From Planctomycetota bacterium (GTDB lineage Bacteria; Planctomycetota; B15-G4; SIAN01), in contig JAEUIC010000047.1 of assembly GCA_016795285.1 (NCBI GenBank), forward strand, positions 124,001 to 188,000: 64,000 bases of DNA. Direction: 5' to 3'. The notes below the pieces were generated by a model, which searched no databases, had not been told where the DNA came from, and worked only from the letters and a program-made list of their open reading frames with translations. Position numbers and translations under genes: made by a program. Positions 1-9,900 of the stretch are shown here, in pieces (the stretch's first letter is position 1; each line of letters starts with the position of its first letter).

Positions 1-940
1 GCGCCAGCGCGGCGTCGAGGTCGAGCCGCGCGCGCGCCGTGTCGCCCGCGTGGTGGCGCGCAGCGGCGATGCGGGCGAGCATCGGCACCAGCAGGTCGGC
101 CGACCAGCGGGTCGAGTCGATCGCCTGCTGCGCCTCGTCGAGGTGCGCCAGCGCGGCGGGCAGCTCGGCGCGCTCGACGTCGGCGGCGGAACGCTCGAGG
201 AGGAAGCCGACGCGCACGTCGAGCGGCAGCTTCGGCAGCGCGCCTTCGAGGCGCTGCTCGATGGCGGCGCGGTGCGCCGGGTCGTCGCGGAAGCGGCGGT
301 GCAGCGCGAGGAGCGTGCCCACCGCGTGGCGCAGCTGGTCGAGCGTGCCGGTCGCGAGCACCGGATCGAGCAGGATCAGCTGCGCGTCGAGCGCCTCGGC
401 GGTGACGCGGGCGGCATGCTCGACGCCGCTGCGGCCCGACTCCGACTCGGAGAGGCCGATCTCGAGGCGCGCGGCCGCCGACTCCTCGCCGAGCAGGACG
501 AGCGCCTGCGCGACGGTCGACAGGATGCGGTCGCGCTGCCACTCCTGCGTCTCCTTCGCCGGCGGATTCGCGGCGACGGCCAACGCGAGGTCGACGAGGC
601 GGCGCGCTGCGATGGCATCGCCGCGCTCGGCGGCGGCGCGCGCGCACGCGGCGAGCGCAGTGCCGCGCCGCCACGTCTCGATCTGCTCGGCGAGCGAGAG
701 CGCGAGGGCCGGCTGCTCGAGCGCGAGCGCGGCGTCGACCACGCTCTCGGCGAGGCGCGCGCGCGTCTTGAGGTGGGGGCGCACGGGGACCTTGGTCGCC
801 CCGCCCCACGCGAGATCGAGGAGTTCGTGCTGCCAGCCCTCGAGCGGAGCGTCGGCTCGAGCCGACGCGCGCCCGCCGAAGCTGGCGAAGGCGACGGTGA
901 GCAGCAGGGCGCAGCGCGCGATCGATCGCGATGAGATCAC
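1..940 (-). CDS. Secreted helical-repeat (TPR-like) protein, C-terminus cut off by the window edge
   Basis: The minus strand is open without a stop from a GTG at 940 to the left edge (about 313 codons). It begins with a good signal peptide: MISSRSIAR, then the hydrophobic ALLLTVAFASF, then a likely cleavage after ASARA. The rest is Ala/Leu/Arg-rich with repeated patterns such as ALALEQPALALSLAEQIE and AALAHLDEAQQAIDS, typical of TPR-like alpha-solenoids. Overlapping plus-strand frames give only Arg/Ser-rich low-complexity protein and were discarded. GTG 940 was chosen because the signal peptide starts exactly there. No catalytic motif is visible and the function is unknown. It points the same way as the next gene but has a strong hairpin between them, so it is probably transcribed alone. 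Confidence 0.72.
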   Translation of the reverse strand, partial: MISSRSIARCALLLTVAFASFGGRASARADAPLEGWQHELLDLAWGGATKVPVRPHLKTRARLAESVVDAALALEQPALALSLAEQIETWRRGTALAACARAAAERGDAIAARRLVDLALAVAANPPAKETQEWQRDRILSTVAQALVLLGEESAAARLEIGLSESESGRSGVEHAARVTAEALDAQLILLDPVLATGTLDQLRHAVGTLLALHRRFRDDPAHRAAIEQRLEGALPKLPLDVRVGFLLERSAADVERAELPAALAHLDEAQQAIDSTRWSADLLVPMLARIAAARHHAGDTARARLDLDAALA

Positions 941-1047
941 TTGGAAGCACCAGTAGGCGGAGGCGGAGCAAGAGGGGCGGCCGCCGCGGCACGACGACCG
1001 CCCCTCGCGAACCGATCAGGACAGGCCGCGCATGGGCCGCGGCGGCA

Positions 1048-1079
1048 GCCCCCGACCGAGCGTCGGCTCGATCGGGGGC
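1048..1079 (-). terminator. Hairpin terminator candidate after the beta-helix protein gene
   Basis: GCCCCCGA (1048-1055) pairs with TCGGGGGC (1072-1079), and CGAGC (1057-1061) with GCTCG (1066-1070) around a 4-base loop. It lies about 27 bases past the stop of the leftward gene ending at 1106. There is no clear U-tract. A second perfect 9-base inverted repeat, GAGGGGCGG (972-980) with CCGCCCCTC (998-1006), follows before the next gene. Confidence 0.6.
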
Positions 1080-1105
1080 GCACGGACGACTGCATCAGCG
1101 CTCGC

Positions 1106-3010
1106 TCAGGGCGTGGTGCCCGCGAGGCAGTTGGTCGCCACCCAGCCGCTCGGGCCGCCGGCGTCGACCACCCAGAACTGGACGTAGAAGGTGAAGTCCG
1201 ACGGCGCGCTCGGGTCGACGGTCTCCGAGAGCTCGAGCTCGCCGTTCGCGTCGGTCGAGAGACCGAGGAAGACGAGGTTCGGGAAGGGGACCATCTTCCC
1301 GCCCTCGAAGGGCAGGTCGAGGCGCGTGACGCCGAAGATCAGCGCGGTGTAGGCGTTCGCCGGCGCGTTGCTGACGTAGGCCGTGATGTCGTTGCCCGGC
1401 GAGAGGTCGCCATCGGCGGTGAGCAGCGGATCGCCGTTGGTGCCGCCGAGCGCGTTCTCGAGGTCATTCCAGGCCAGCGAGGCCGGGGTCATGCCGAAAG
1501 CCTGCGAAGCGGTCCAGCCGTCGAGCCAGTTGAGGCCCGGCTTGAAGGCGCCGCGGTAGCGGGCGGAGTGGAAGAAGCCGTCCGCGGGAGCCCAGTCGAC
1601 GCTGGTGAGCGCCTCGTTGGCCGGACGCGGATCGAGGAAGGTGACCGGCAGCATCGTCTTGCCGCCCTTGACCACCGGCGCGCCGCGCGTGAGGGTGGTG
1701 ACCGGCGAATCGACGTCCAACGCGCCCGCGATCAGCACGTTGTTCATCGCGACGTCGAACACGCCGCGCGCGGTCGCCTCGGTGTAGGCAGCGCCGTTCA
1801 GGTTGCGGAAGAAGACGCTGTCGCGGATCTCGGCGAGCTTGCCGTCGACCTGCGCCTTGTAGAAGTCGGTCGGGACGGCCGGCGCGTTCACGCTGGAGTA
1901 GTTGTTCCAGTCGGTGGTCCAGGTGTTGGCCCACGACAGCGTGCCGTTGAAGCCGTAGCCCGCGCCGCCGTCGCCATCGACGTTGTCGAAGGAGACGAGG
2001 CGCTCGCCGAGGTCCATGAAGATGCTGTTGCGGTACTGGACGCGCGCGTTGTCGCGCCACGCGGTGGCGTGGTCGCCGTCGACCGGCTGGCCGATCACGG
2101 TGGCGTTGTAGATCGTCGCCGTGGTCACCGGCTGCCAGTCCGACTGCTCGGCGCCGTCGGTCTCGAAGCAGTTGTCGCCGACGCCCGAGCCCTGGGCCGC
2201 GTTCAGCGAGTGACCCTGGACGATCAGGACGTCCTGGATCTTGCCGCGGTAGCCCTGGTCGATGTCGACGCTGTCGTCGCCGACGTTCCAGACGCTGAGG
2301 CAGCGGAGGTTGACCGTGCCGCCCCAGATCTCCACGCCGTCGTCGACGTTGTTCATGATCTCGACGTTGCGGATGTCGGTCTCGCGGCCGATGCCGCCGA
2401 GCGAGAGGCCGTTCAGCTCGTTCGCCAGCGAGATCACCTTGCCGCCGTAGCGGAGCGACAGGTAGCTGATCGAGCCGCTGTCGTCATCGTCGTTGCCGCC
2501 GCCGTACTCGATGAGCGTCGGGTTCATCGGGTCGAGGATCAGGCCCTCCATCGCCGCCACGTTGCCGGCGTCGGGCGTCGCGACGTTGCCCGGAGTGGCG
2601 TTCTCCGAGATGTAGCCGTCGCCCATGATCGTGAGGTTGCCCCACTCGTTGGCCGCCTCGCGCCAGGTGCCCGTCTTCGGGTCGCCGCCGGTCCAGGTCG
2701 CCTGGTCGGCCTTCGACGTGAAGATGACCGGCTCTTCCTGCGTGCCATTGGCGAAGATCTGCGCGCCGTTGCAGACGGCGAGGCTGCCGCCGACGCCGGT
2801 GTCGCTGATGATCAGCGTGCCGGCCTGGATCGTCAGCGTCGCGCCGGGGCGCACGTAGATCTGCTGCTGCAGGTTGTAGGTGTTGTTCGCGGTCCACGTG
2901 GTCGACGTGGTGATGTCGGCCGTCACCAGGATCTCGGCCGCGTGCGCGCGGCCGGAGATCCCGGCGAGACCGAGGCCGACCAGTGCGGCCTGGGTGAAAC
3001 GGATCTTCAA
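1106..3010 (-). CDS. Secreted right-handed beta-helix-like protein
   Basis: A protein of 634 residues with an N-terminal signal peptide (MKIRFTQAALVGLGLAGISG, cleavage near AHA). The body is rich in Gly, Asn, Asp and Thr, with short hydrophobic beta-strand patterns such as ATLTIQAGTLIISD, GSISYLSLRYGG, DIRNVEIMNNVDDGVEIW and GKIQDVLIVQG. These look like coils of a parallel beta-helix (about residues 40-330). A second, less repetitive part ends with a strand-rich C-terminal domain of about 100 residues. The pattern DDGVEIWGG..VNLRCLSVWN.GDDSVDIDQG is familiar from large secreted surface proteins of Bacteroidota and Planctomycetota, whose function is not established. No catalytic residues can be named. 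The ATG is followed directly by the signal peptide. It is monocistronic by spacing. Confidence 0.8.
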   Translation of the reverse strand: MKIRFTQAALVGLGLAGISGRAHAAEILVTADITTSTTWTANNTYNLQQQIYVRPGATLTIQAGTLIISDTGVGGSLAVCNGAQIFANGTQEEPVIFTSKADQATWTGGDPKTGTWREAANEWGNLTIMGDGYISENATPGNVATPDAGNVAAMEGLILDPMNPTLIEYGGGNDDDDSGSISYLSLRYGGKVISLANELNGLSLGGIGRETDIRNVEIMNNVDDGVEIWGGTVNLRCLSVWNVGDDSVDIDQGYRGKIQDVLIVQGHSLNAAQGSGVGDNCFETDGAEQSDWQPVTTATIYNATVIGQPVDGDHATAWRDNARVQYRNSIFMDLGERLVSFDNVDGDGGAGYGFNGTLSWANTWTTDWNNYSSVNAPAVPTDFYKAQVDGKLAEIRDSVFFRNLNGAAYTEATARGVFDVAMNNVLIAGALDVDSPVTTLTRGAPVVKGGKTMLPVTFLDPRPANEALTSVDWAPADGFFHSARYRGAFKPGLNWLDGWTASQAFGMTPASLAWNDLENALGGTNGDPLLTADGDLSPGNDITAYVSNAPANAYTALIFGVTRLDLPFEGGKMVPFPNLVFLGLSTDANGELELSETVDPSAPSDFTFYVQFWVVDAGGPSGWVATNCLAGTTP

Positions 3011-3080
3011 GTGATGTCTCCTCGAGCAGGGACTGCGCCCGGAGTCGCCGCAAGCCGATCCCGCGTCGATCTCCGAACCT

Positions 3081-3136
3081 GCGCAACCCTAGGTGTGGGG
3101 TGTGGAGCGCCGATGAAGGGCGAGTGAGGGTTGCGC
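3081..3136. promoter_or_regulatory. Perfect 10-base inverted repeat upstream of the beta-helix gene
   Basis: GCGCAACCCT at 3081-3090 is matched exactly by AGGGTTGCGC at 3127-3136, with 36 bases between. It lies 71-126 bases upstream of the ATG at 3010, where an operator or a regulatory RNA stem could sit. Only the symmetry is seen; the role is inferred. The rest of 3011-3267 shows no supported gene. Confidence 0.35.
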
Positions 3137-3267
3137 GGCGCATCCCGTCGGCCTCGATCGGCGACGGTGAAGGCTCGCGGATGACCGCGAAGCGACGATC
3201 AACGCTGCGTGAAGGAATGGCGCAGGCCGGCGTCCCGATCCGGGAGCGCTCCGCCGCCGACTACCGC

Positions 3268-3305
3268 ACCTCGCCGGGCGCATCGCCACCGGGCGGGGGC
3301 GAGGT
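3268..3305 (-). terminator. Hairpin just after the membrane protein gene at 3309
   Basis: ACCTCGCC (3268-3275) pairs with GGCGAGGT (3298-3305) across a 22-base GC-rich loop. It begins 3 bases beyond the TAA stop of the leftward gene ending at 3309. No T-tract follows, so this is a candidate only. Confidence 0.4.
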
Positions 3306-3308
3306 CAT

Positions 3309-4505
3309 TTATTTCGGCGGCGCGTTCACGACCGAGTGGACCAGCCAGAAGAAGGCCCCGAAGACGAAGACGAGGCAGCCGATCATCTGCGCGTTCAGGT
3401 CGCTCATGAAGCTCGCCACGAAGCGCGGCGCGATGGTGAGCGTCAGGCAAGCGACGATCGCGGCCGCGCCGACGATGCTCTCGGTCGCTTGCTGGACGAT
3501 CGAGTCACCCGCGCCGAAACGTGCGACGGCCCCGAACGCCAGCAGCAGCAGCACCCCCGCCATCATCACGTAGGGATGGATGGTGTCGCTCCAGACGATC
3601 GAGCGGACCTCGGCGAGGTTGTGCGCGCGCATCGGCACGAACATCGCGAACCCGAGCGCCGCCAGCATCGTCGGTTTCGTCACAGCGGAGGTGGCCTCGC
3701 GCAGCGCCGCCGAATAGCGGAACGTCTGCCCTCCGGTCGCCGGGTCGACGCGCGCCGAGAGCTTGTGGCGCATCGCCACCCCAGCGCCGAGGAACGCGAG
3801 CGCGACCGAGAAGAGCATCGACGCCAGCTCGAGCGCCTCGAGGCGGAGCAGCACGCGATCGGGAGGCTCTCGCAGGTGCTCGGCGAGCGTGAGTCCGGAC
3901 CGGGGCGATCGCGCGCCGATCTGCGATGCGCACGACGCGCTCCCTGCCTTCTCTTCGCCGGCGATCAGCTTGAAGCAGTCCTCCTTGGCGATGGCGCGCG
4001 ACAGCTTCGCCGCCTCGCGCACGCCCTCCCAGTCGGATTGCTGGTACCAGTCGTGGTACGAATCGGGGCCGGGTTCCTGGAGGAGGCTCGACTCCTTTGC
4101 CGCGATCGCGAGCGCGAGCGGGAGCGCTCCGAACAGGAGCAGCAGCGGCGCCGCCCTCCACGTCCTCGATCGCGCGTAGTCGTCCGGGAAGCGGCGTTCG
4201 AGTTCGAACAGCCCTTCCCATTGCTTCCAGAGCGCGAAGAGCGCGAACGGCAGGAAGAGCGGCAGGAACAGGAACTGGTTCGGCGCGTGCCGGACGATCA
4301 CCCAAAGCGTCTCGGCGAAGTCATCCGCTCCGCCGTGCCGGACCACCAGGTAGAGGAACGGCGACTGCGCGAGCAACCAGAGCATCGCGAGCAGGAATGC
4401 GAGACGCCGCGGCGCGAGCAGCCAGCCAGGGTGGAGCCATCGCGATCGCGCGCTCGGCAACCCGACGCGATCGCACGGCGCAGAGTGCGGATCGTGCTGG
4501 TCCAT
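3309..4505 (-). CDS. Multi-pass membrane protein of unknown function
   Basis: A protein of 398 residues that I do not recognise. Hydrophobic segments are visible near residues 33-55 (LAFLLAMLWLLAQSPFLYLV), 75-92, 118-134, 225-247, 280-300, 312-333, 340-360 and 372-390, so about eight membrane passes. A soluble loop between segments 3 and 4 (about residues 140-225) holds several charged stretches and three cysteines. The start is supported by GGGAG seven bases upstream of the ATG. It is flanked by copies of a similar 17-base stretch in opposite orientation (near 3233-3250 and 4689-4706). No known transporter or enzyme motif is evident. It lies between two other leftward genes but with gaps of about 200-300 bases, so it is probably not in an operon with them. 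Confidence 0.75.
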   Translation of the reverse strand: MDQHDPHSAPCDRVGLPSARSRWLHPGWLLAPRRLAFLLAMLWLLAQSPFLYLVVRHGGADDFAETLWVIVRHAPNQFLFLPLFLPFALFALWKQWEGLFELERRFPDDYARSRTWRAAPLLLLFGALPLALAIAAKESSLLQEPGPDSYHDWYQQSDWEGVREAAKLSRAIAKEDCFKLIAGEEKAGSASCASQIGARSPRSGLTLAEHLREPPDRVLLRLEALELASMLFSVALAFLGAGVAMRHKLSARVDPATGGQTFRYSAALREATSAVTKPTMLAALGFAMFVPMRAHNLAEVRSIVWSDTIHPYVMMAGVLLLLAFGAVARFGAGDSIVQQATESIVGAAAIVACLTLTIAPRFVASFMSDLNAQMIGCLVFVFGAFFWLVHSVVNAPPK

Positions 4506-4715
4506 CGACTGCTCCCGCCACCCGTAACGAGGGAGTCGCGCCGTGCGCTCGTCCTCGCGACGCTCTGCAGTCGCAGCGCATGCCGTGGAGAGGCGTCACG
4601 AACCGGCAGCGTCCCGCCCCGCGTGGCGCACGTGAAGCCGCGGCGGCCGACGGCGCGGCGGCGGCGGAGTGCGGTTGCCGTCGGCGGAACGCTCCCGGAT
4701 CGGGATGCCGCGCGG

Positions 4716-6845
4716 TCAGTTGAACTTGGTGTAGGTGCCGCCGGCGTCGGCGGCGATCCACTCGAGCAGCGGGAAGTCGCCGCCGACGCCGATGCAGTGC
4801 AGCGTCAGGTGGCGGGTCGAGTTCCAGCGCGCGACGTGCTCGCGGATCAGCTGCAGGTCGGTGACGCCGCCCGCGCTCGGCTCGCCGTCGGTGAGCAGGA
4901 AGACGGTGTCGACCGCCGGGTCGAGGAAGGTGCTCTCGAGCGCGTCGTAGATGTTGGTCCCGCCGCGCGAGCCGAGGTGCTGCACGTAGTCGATCGCCTC
5001 GGCGCGCGTCTTGTCGTCGAGCGTGACGAGCGCCGGCTTCCACGGCGACACCGCCGCGTTGAAGACGACGATGTTGAACGCCGCGCCCGGCTCGAGCGCC
5101 TCGATCGACTTCACCAGCTCGCGCTTCACCACTTCCATGCGCGTCGCCGGCCGCCCCTCCTTCACGCTGCTCTCGAGCTGCTCCGCCATCGACCCCGAGA
5201 TGTCGACGATGAAGGTCACCGCGCGCGACTCGATCTTCACCCCGAAGAAGCGCGCGAGCGTCGTCTGCTGCAGGCGCTTCCGCTCGCGCTCGGCGACCTT
5301 CTTCTCGAGGTCGGCCGCGCTGATCAGCGGCAGCGAGCGGCCGGGCCCCTCCCACCAGCGCTTCCAGGTCGCCGCGTCGGTGTCGTGCAGCTCGCCGGTC
5401 AGCCGGAAGAGCGCCGCCCCGAACTCGGCGAGCGTGCGCCCCGCCTCCGCCTGCATCTGCGCGACGATGGCGCCGACGCTGTCGCGATCGCGCAGCTTCT
5501 CCAGCGCCTCGAGCGCGATCAGCCGCGTCGACCAGTCGGCGTGCGCCAGCGACTTGCGGAACAGCGCGAGGTCGTCCGCCTTCGGCTCCGCGGCGAGCGA
5601 CTGCAGCGCGGCGTTGCGCAGGTCGCGATCGGCGGCGACGGCGAGCGCCAGCAGCCGCTCGCGCCACGCCGGCTCGCCCGCGCGGATCGCCGTCAATGCG
5701 GCGACGATCGCCGGCAGGTCGCCCTTCTCCTTCGGCTTCGCCAGCAGCGCGTCGAGCTCCGCGGCCGCCTCGACGTCGCGCGCCTCGCCGACCACCTCGA
5801 TGGCGAGGCGGCGCACCTCCGCCTCCTTGTCGTCGAGGTGGGCGCGCACCTTCTTCCTCAGCTTGTCGTCGGCGACCAGCCGCCCGCGCACCGCCTGCAG
5901 CGCGAAGAGCTTCTCGTGCGCCTTCCCCTTGCCGACCAACCCGGCGAGCCGCTTGTCGACCGCCTCGTCCTTCAGGTCGGCGAGCAGGCGCGCCACCACC
6001 GCGCGCAGGTGCTCGCCGGTGGTCGCCTGCGTCAACCCGATCTCGATCAGCAGGTCGGCCGCCTTCGCCCCCTTCTTGGCGATCAGCACGCGCGCCGCTG
6101 CGGCGCGATCGGTCGGCAGCGCGTTCACCTGCTTCAGCGTGTCGACCGCGAGGTCGGCCGTCGCGGCGACGTCGCGCGTCGCCAGCGCCTCGAGCGCGAG
6201 GCGGCGCAGCGTGCCGTCGTGCAGCTCCTTCCACGCCTTGATCAGCTCGGCGTCCTTCATCCCCTGCACCAGCGCCGCGAAGGCGCGCTCGCGCAGCTTC
6301 TTCGGCAGCTTCTCGTCGGAGTAGAGCTTGCGGTACCACGCCTCGTTCGCCTTCGGGTCGGCGAGCTTCCCGTGCAGCTCGAGCGCGCGTTCGCGCACCT
6401 GGTCCTGCACCGGCAGCTCGACGATCTTCGCGAGGTAGGCGGGCCCGCGATTGCGGCAGTTGGCGAGCGCCTCGAAGGCGGCGTCGCGCAGCTCGGGCTC
6501 CTGCGCGTTGGCCGCGACGGTGGCGACGTGGTCGAGCGCGATCGCCGCCGCGTCGCCCGCCGCGTCGAACTGGCCGAGCGCGCGCACCACCTCGCGCTTC
6601 ATCCAGATGCTGGCCACCTTGCCGTAGAAGTCGACGAGCGCCTGCGCGGCGGTCGGCGTGCGGCGCAGCGCGAGCGCCGCGACCTGCTCGGCGTCGGCAT
6701 CGTCGCGCGCCGCTTCGAGCGCGGCGACGAGGCGCGACTCGTCGTCGCCCGCTTGCGCGCGCGCGGCCGGCGCGAGCACGAGCGCCAGAAGCGCGAGCTG
6801 GAAGCCGAGGAGAACGCGCGTCGCGAGGCGTCGCATGGAGTGCAT
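4716..6845 (-). CDS. Secreted HEAT-repeat protein with C-terminal von Willebrand A domain
   Basis: 709 residues starting at ATG 6845, chosen for the GAGGA eight bases upstream and the signal peptide that follows (MHSMRRLATRVLLGFQLALL, cleavage near ARA). Residues about 35-500 are helical HEAT-like repeats, with phrases such as ELRDAAFEALANC, RRLALEALATRDVA and STRLIALEALEKLRDRD. Residues about 540-709 form a VWA domain with the MIDAS motif DISGS (D547), the conserved Thr in GGTNIYD and the Asp in LLTDGEPS. HEAT plus VWA suggests a metal-dependent protein-binding role outside the cytoplasmic membrane. The partner is unknown. It is transcribed divergently from mfd with only 64 bases between the start codons. 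An N-terminal extension past 6845 stays open but reads as low complexity. Confidence 0.85.
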   Translation of the reverse strand: MHSMRRLATRVLLGFQLALLALVLAPAARAQAGDDESRLVAALEAARDDADAEQVAALALRRTPTAAQALVDFYGKVASIWMKREVVRALGQFDAAGDAAAIALDHVATVAANAQEPELRDAAFEALANCRNRGPAYLAKIVELPVQDQVRERALELHGKLADPKANEAWYRKLYSDEKLPKKLRERAFAALVQGMKDAELIKAWKELHDGTLRRLALEALATRDVAATADLAVDTLKQVNALPTDRAAAARVLIAKKGAKAADLLIEIGLTQATTGEHLRAVVARLLADLKDEAVDKRLAGLVGKGKAHEKLFALQAVRGRLVADDKLRKKVRAHLDDKEAEVRRLAIEVVGEARDVEAAAELDALLAKPKEKGDLPAIVAALTAIRAGEPAWRERLLALAVAADRDLRNAALQSLAAEPKADDLALFRKSLAHADWSTRLIALEALEKLRDRDSVGAIVAQMQAEAGRTLAEFGAALFRLTGELHDTDAATWKRWWEGPGRSLPLISAADLEKKVAERERKRLQQTTLARFFGVKIESRAVTFIVDISGSMAEQLESSVKEGRPATRMEVVKRELVKSIEALEPGAAFNIVVFNAAVSPWKPALVTLDDKTRAEAIDYVQHLGSRGGTNIYDALESTFLDPAVDTVFLLTDGEPSAGGVTDLQLIREHVARWNSTRHLTLHCIGVGGDFPLLEWIAADAGGTYTKFN

Positions 6846-6897
6846 CGGAGTCCTCGTCGCGGCGCCGCCACCGAATCGGGCCGTCGCGCGCGGATGG

Positions 6898-6903
6898 TAG
6901 CGT
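6898..6903 (+). promoter_or_regulatory. -10-like hexamer directly before mfd (possible leaderless start)
   Basis: TAGCGT ends six bases before the mfd ATG at 6910, and there is no Shine-Dalgarno sequence in that gap. The same TAGCGTGCCGCG string recurs at 39467-39478, upstream of the DUF885 gene. A -10 at this distance would place the transcript start at or next to the ATG. No convincing -35 was found. Confidence 0.35.
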
Positions 6904-6909
6904 GCCGCG

Positions 6910-9900
6910 ATGAGCGCCCCCGCCCTGCCCCGTCCCGACATCGCGCCGGCGCTGCTGGCAGTGGCACGCGGCGAACGCGCCAGCGCCGTCGTCAGCGAAG
7001 TGCACGGCTCGGCGGCCACCTGGTTCCTCGCCGCGCTGGCCAGCGCGACGGACGCGCGGCTGCTGGTGGTGACGGCGCGCGCCAGCGACGCGAAGGACCT
7101 CGAGCTCGACTGGCCGCTGCTGGCACCCGGCATCGCGATGGCGCGCCTGCCCGAGGTCGAGCGGTTCGAGGCCGGGACGCCCGAAGCGCGCCGCAACAAG
7201 AGCGAGCGCGAGAAGGCGCTGGCGCAGCTGCGCGAGCCGGGCGGCGCGCGCGTCGTGCTGGCGTCGCTGGCCGCGCTGGCCGACGCCGCCGGCGACCCGG
7301 CCGCGCCGCGCAGCGAGCGCCTCCTGCTGAAGGCGCGCCAGCGCATCGACCGCGAGGAGCTGCGCCGCCGCCTCTACGGCAGCGGCCTCGAGCCGGCGCC
7401 GCTCGTCTCCGCGCCCGGCGAGGTGTCGTTCCGCGGCGACATCGTCGACTTCTTCCCCTACGGCGCCGAGCGGCCGACCCGCGTCGAGCTCTTCGACGAC
7501 GAGATCGAGTCGTTGCGCGCGTTCGATCCCGAGACGCAGCGCTCGACCGGCGAGCTGCTCGAGGTCGAGCTGATCGGCGCGCCGACCACGACGCGGCTGG
7601 TCCAGCAGTCGGAGGCGGCCGGCGTGCGCCGCTTCACCGCGCTCGACCACTTCACGGCGCCGCCGCTCTGCGTGCGCATCGACCCGGTCGCCCACGAGAT
7701 CGCGGTGGCGAAGGTCGCCGAGGAGCAGCCGGCGCGCGCGGGCGAGTGGCAGCAGGCGGCGGCGCGTCTGCAGGCGCTGCCGCGCATCGACCTCCATCCC
7801 GAGCTGCACGCCGGCTCCGACAGCGTGCTCGGCGCGCGGCCGATCGAGGGGGCGGGCGGCATCCATGAGCTCGGCCGCTTCTGCGAGCGGCTGCACGAGG
7901 CGCTCGACAAGCTGGTGATCTGGTCGGCGACCGCGGCGGAGGGGCGGCGCATCACGACGCTGCTGCGCGCCCACCTGCCCGCGTCGCCGCGCCGCGCGGT
8001 GATCGATGCGCGCGGCGGGCTGGCGGCCGGCTTCTGGTGCGCGGCAGCGGGACTCTGGGCCGGGAACCACCACGAGCTGCTCGGCCGCACGCGGCTGCAG
8101 CGCGTCTCCGAGCTGCGCGCGACGGCGGCGCGCCCGATCCGCGAGATGCTCGAGCTGACGCCGGGCGAGTTCGTCGTGCACCAGACGCACGGCGTGGCGC
8201 TCTTCCGCGGCATGAAGGAGATGAAGCAGGAGGGCGGCACCGAGGACTACCTCGAGCTCGAGTTCGACGAGGCGACGCTCCTCTACGTGCCGGCGTCGAA
8301 GGTCGACCTGGTGAGCCGCTACATCGGCGCGGGCGGCAGCGCGCCGAAGCTCGACAAGGTCGGCGGCAAGTCGTGGGCGCGCAAGAAGGCCGACGTCGAG
8401 GACGCGCTCGACGACATGTCGGAGGAGCTGCTCGAGCTGCAGGCGCAGCGCAAGACGCGGCCGGGCCACCCGTTCGCCGTCGACGACGAGATGCAGGCGG
8501 AGTTCGACGCCTCGTTCCCCTACGCCGACACGCTCGACCAGGTCGCCGCGTCGGAGGAGATCAAGCGCGACATGCAGCAGCCGCGCGCGATGGATCGCCT
8601 GCTGTGCGGCGACGTCGGCTTCGGCAAGACCGAGGTGGCGATCCGCGCGGTCTTCAAGGCGGCCACGCAGGGCAAGCAGGTCGCGGTGCTGGCCCCCACC
8701 ACGCTGCTGGTGCGCCAGCACGCCGAGACGTTCAAGAACCGCATGGCCGACTGGCCAGTGCGCGTCGAGGCGCTCTCCCGCCTGACGCCGCCGAAGAAGT
8801 CGCGCGAGGTGATCGAGGGGCTGCGGCAGGGGCACGTCGACGTCGCGGTCGGCTCGCACCGGCTGCTCTCCGCGAAGATCTCGTTCAAGGACCTCGGGCT
8901 GCTGGTGATCGACGAGGAGCAGCGCTTCGGCGTGAAGCACAAGGAGGCGCTGAAGAAGCTGAAGACGACGGTCGACGTGCTGACGCTCTCGGCGACGCCG
9001 ATCCCGCGCACGCTCCACATGGCGCTGGTCGGCCTGCGCGACATCTCGACCTTGCGCGAGCCGCCGCGCGGCCGCCAGCCGGTCGAGACGCGCGTCACCT
9101 ACGAGGACGACGAGCTGGTGCGCCACGCCATCGAGCGCGAGCTGGCGCGCGAGGGGCAGGTGATCTACCTCTTCAACCGCGTCGGCCCGATCTACGACGT
9201 GGCGGCGAAGGTGAAGCGGCTGGTGCCGGCGGCGCGGGTCGGCGTCGCGCACGGCCAGATGCCGGGCAACAAGCTCGAGCAGATGGCGCTCTCCTTCGCG
9301 GCGCGCGAGATCGACGTGCTGGTCTGCACCACGATCATCGAGGCGGGCATCGACATCCCGACGGTCAACACGCTGGTCGTCGATCGCGCCGACCTGATGG
9401 GGCTCGCCGACCTGCACCAGCTGCGCGGCCGCATCGGCCGCTCCGACCGCAAGGCGTACGCGCTCTTCTTCATCCCGAAGAAGCCGCTGCCCGCCATCGC
9501 GCTCAAGCGGCTGCGCGCGCTCGAGGGGCTCTCCCACCTCGGCGCCGGCTTCGACATCGCGATCCGCGACCTCGAGATCCGCGGCGCCGGCAACCTGCTC
9601 GGCAAGGAGCAGTCGGGCCACATCGCGTCGATCGGCTACGACCTCTATTGCCGCATGCTCGCCAAGTCGATCGCCAAGCGGCGCGGCCAGAAGCTGCCGG
9701 CCGAGCCCGAGGAGATCGACATCGGCATCGGGCTGCCCGCCTTCCTGCCGCGCGAGTACATCCGCTCGACCCACCAGCGGATGGAGCTGCTGCGCCGGCT
9801 CGGCGAATCGCGCAGCCCCGAGGCGGTGGCGCAGCTGCAGGCGGAGATGCGCGATCGCTTCGGCCGGCCGCCCGCGCCGGTGCAGCACCTGATCGACGTC

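Noticed and set aside
3336..7868. A 1510-codon plus-strand open frame and an overlapping ~2000-codon minus-strand frame (4321-10302)
   Set aside because: Composition is Arg/Ala-rich low complexity and they lie opposite well-supported genes (membrane protein, HEAT-VWA, mfd). Long antisense frames are common at this GC content.
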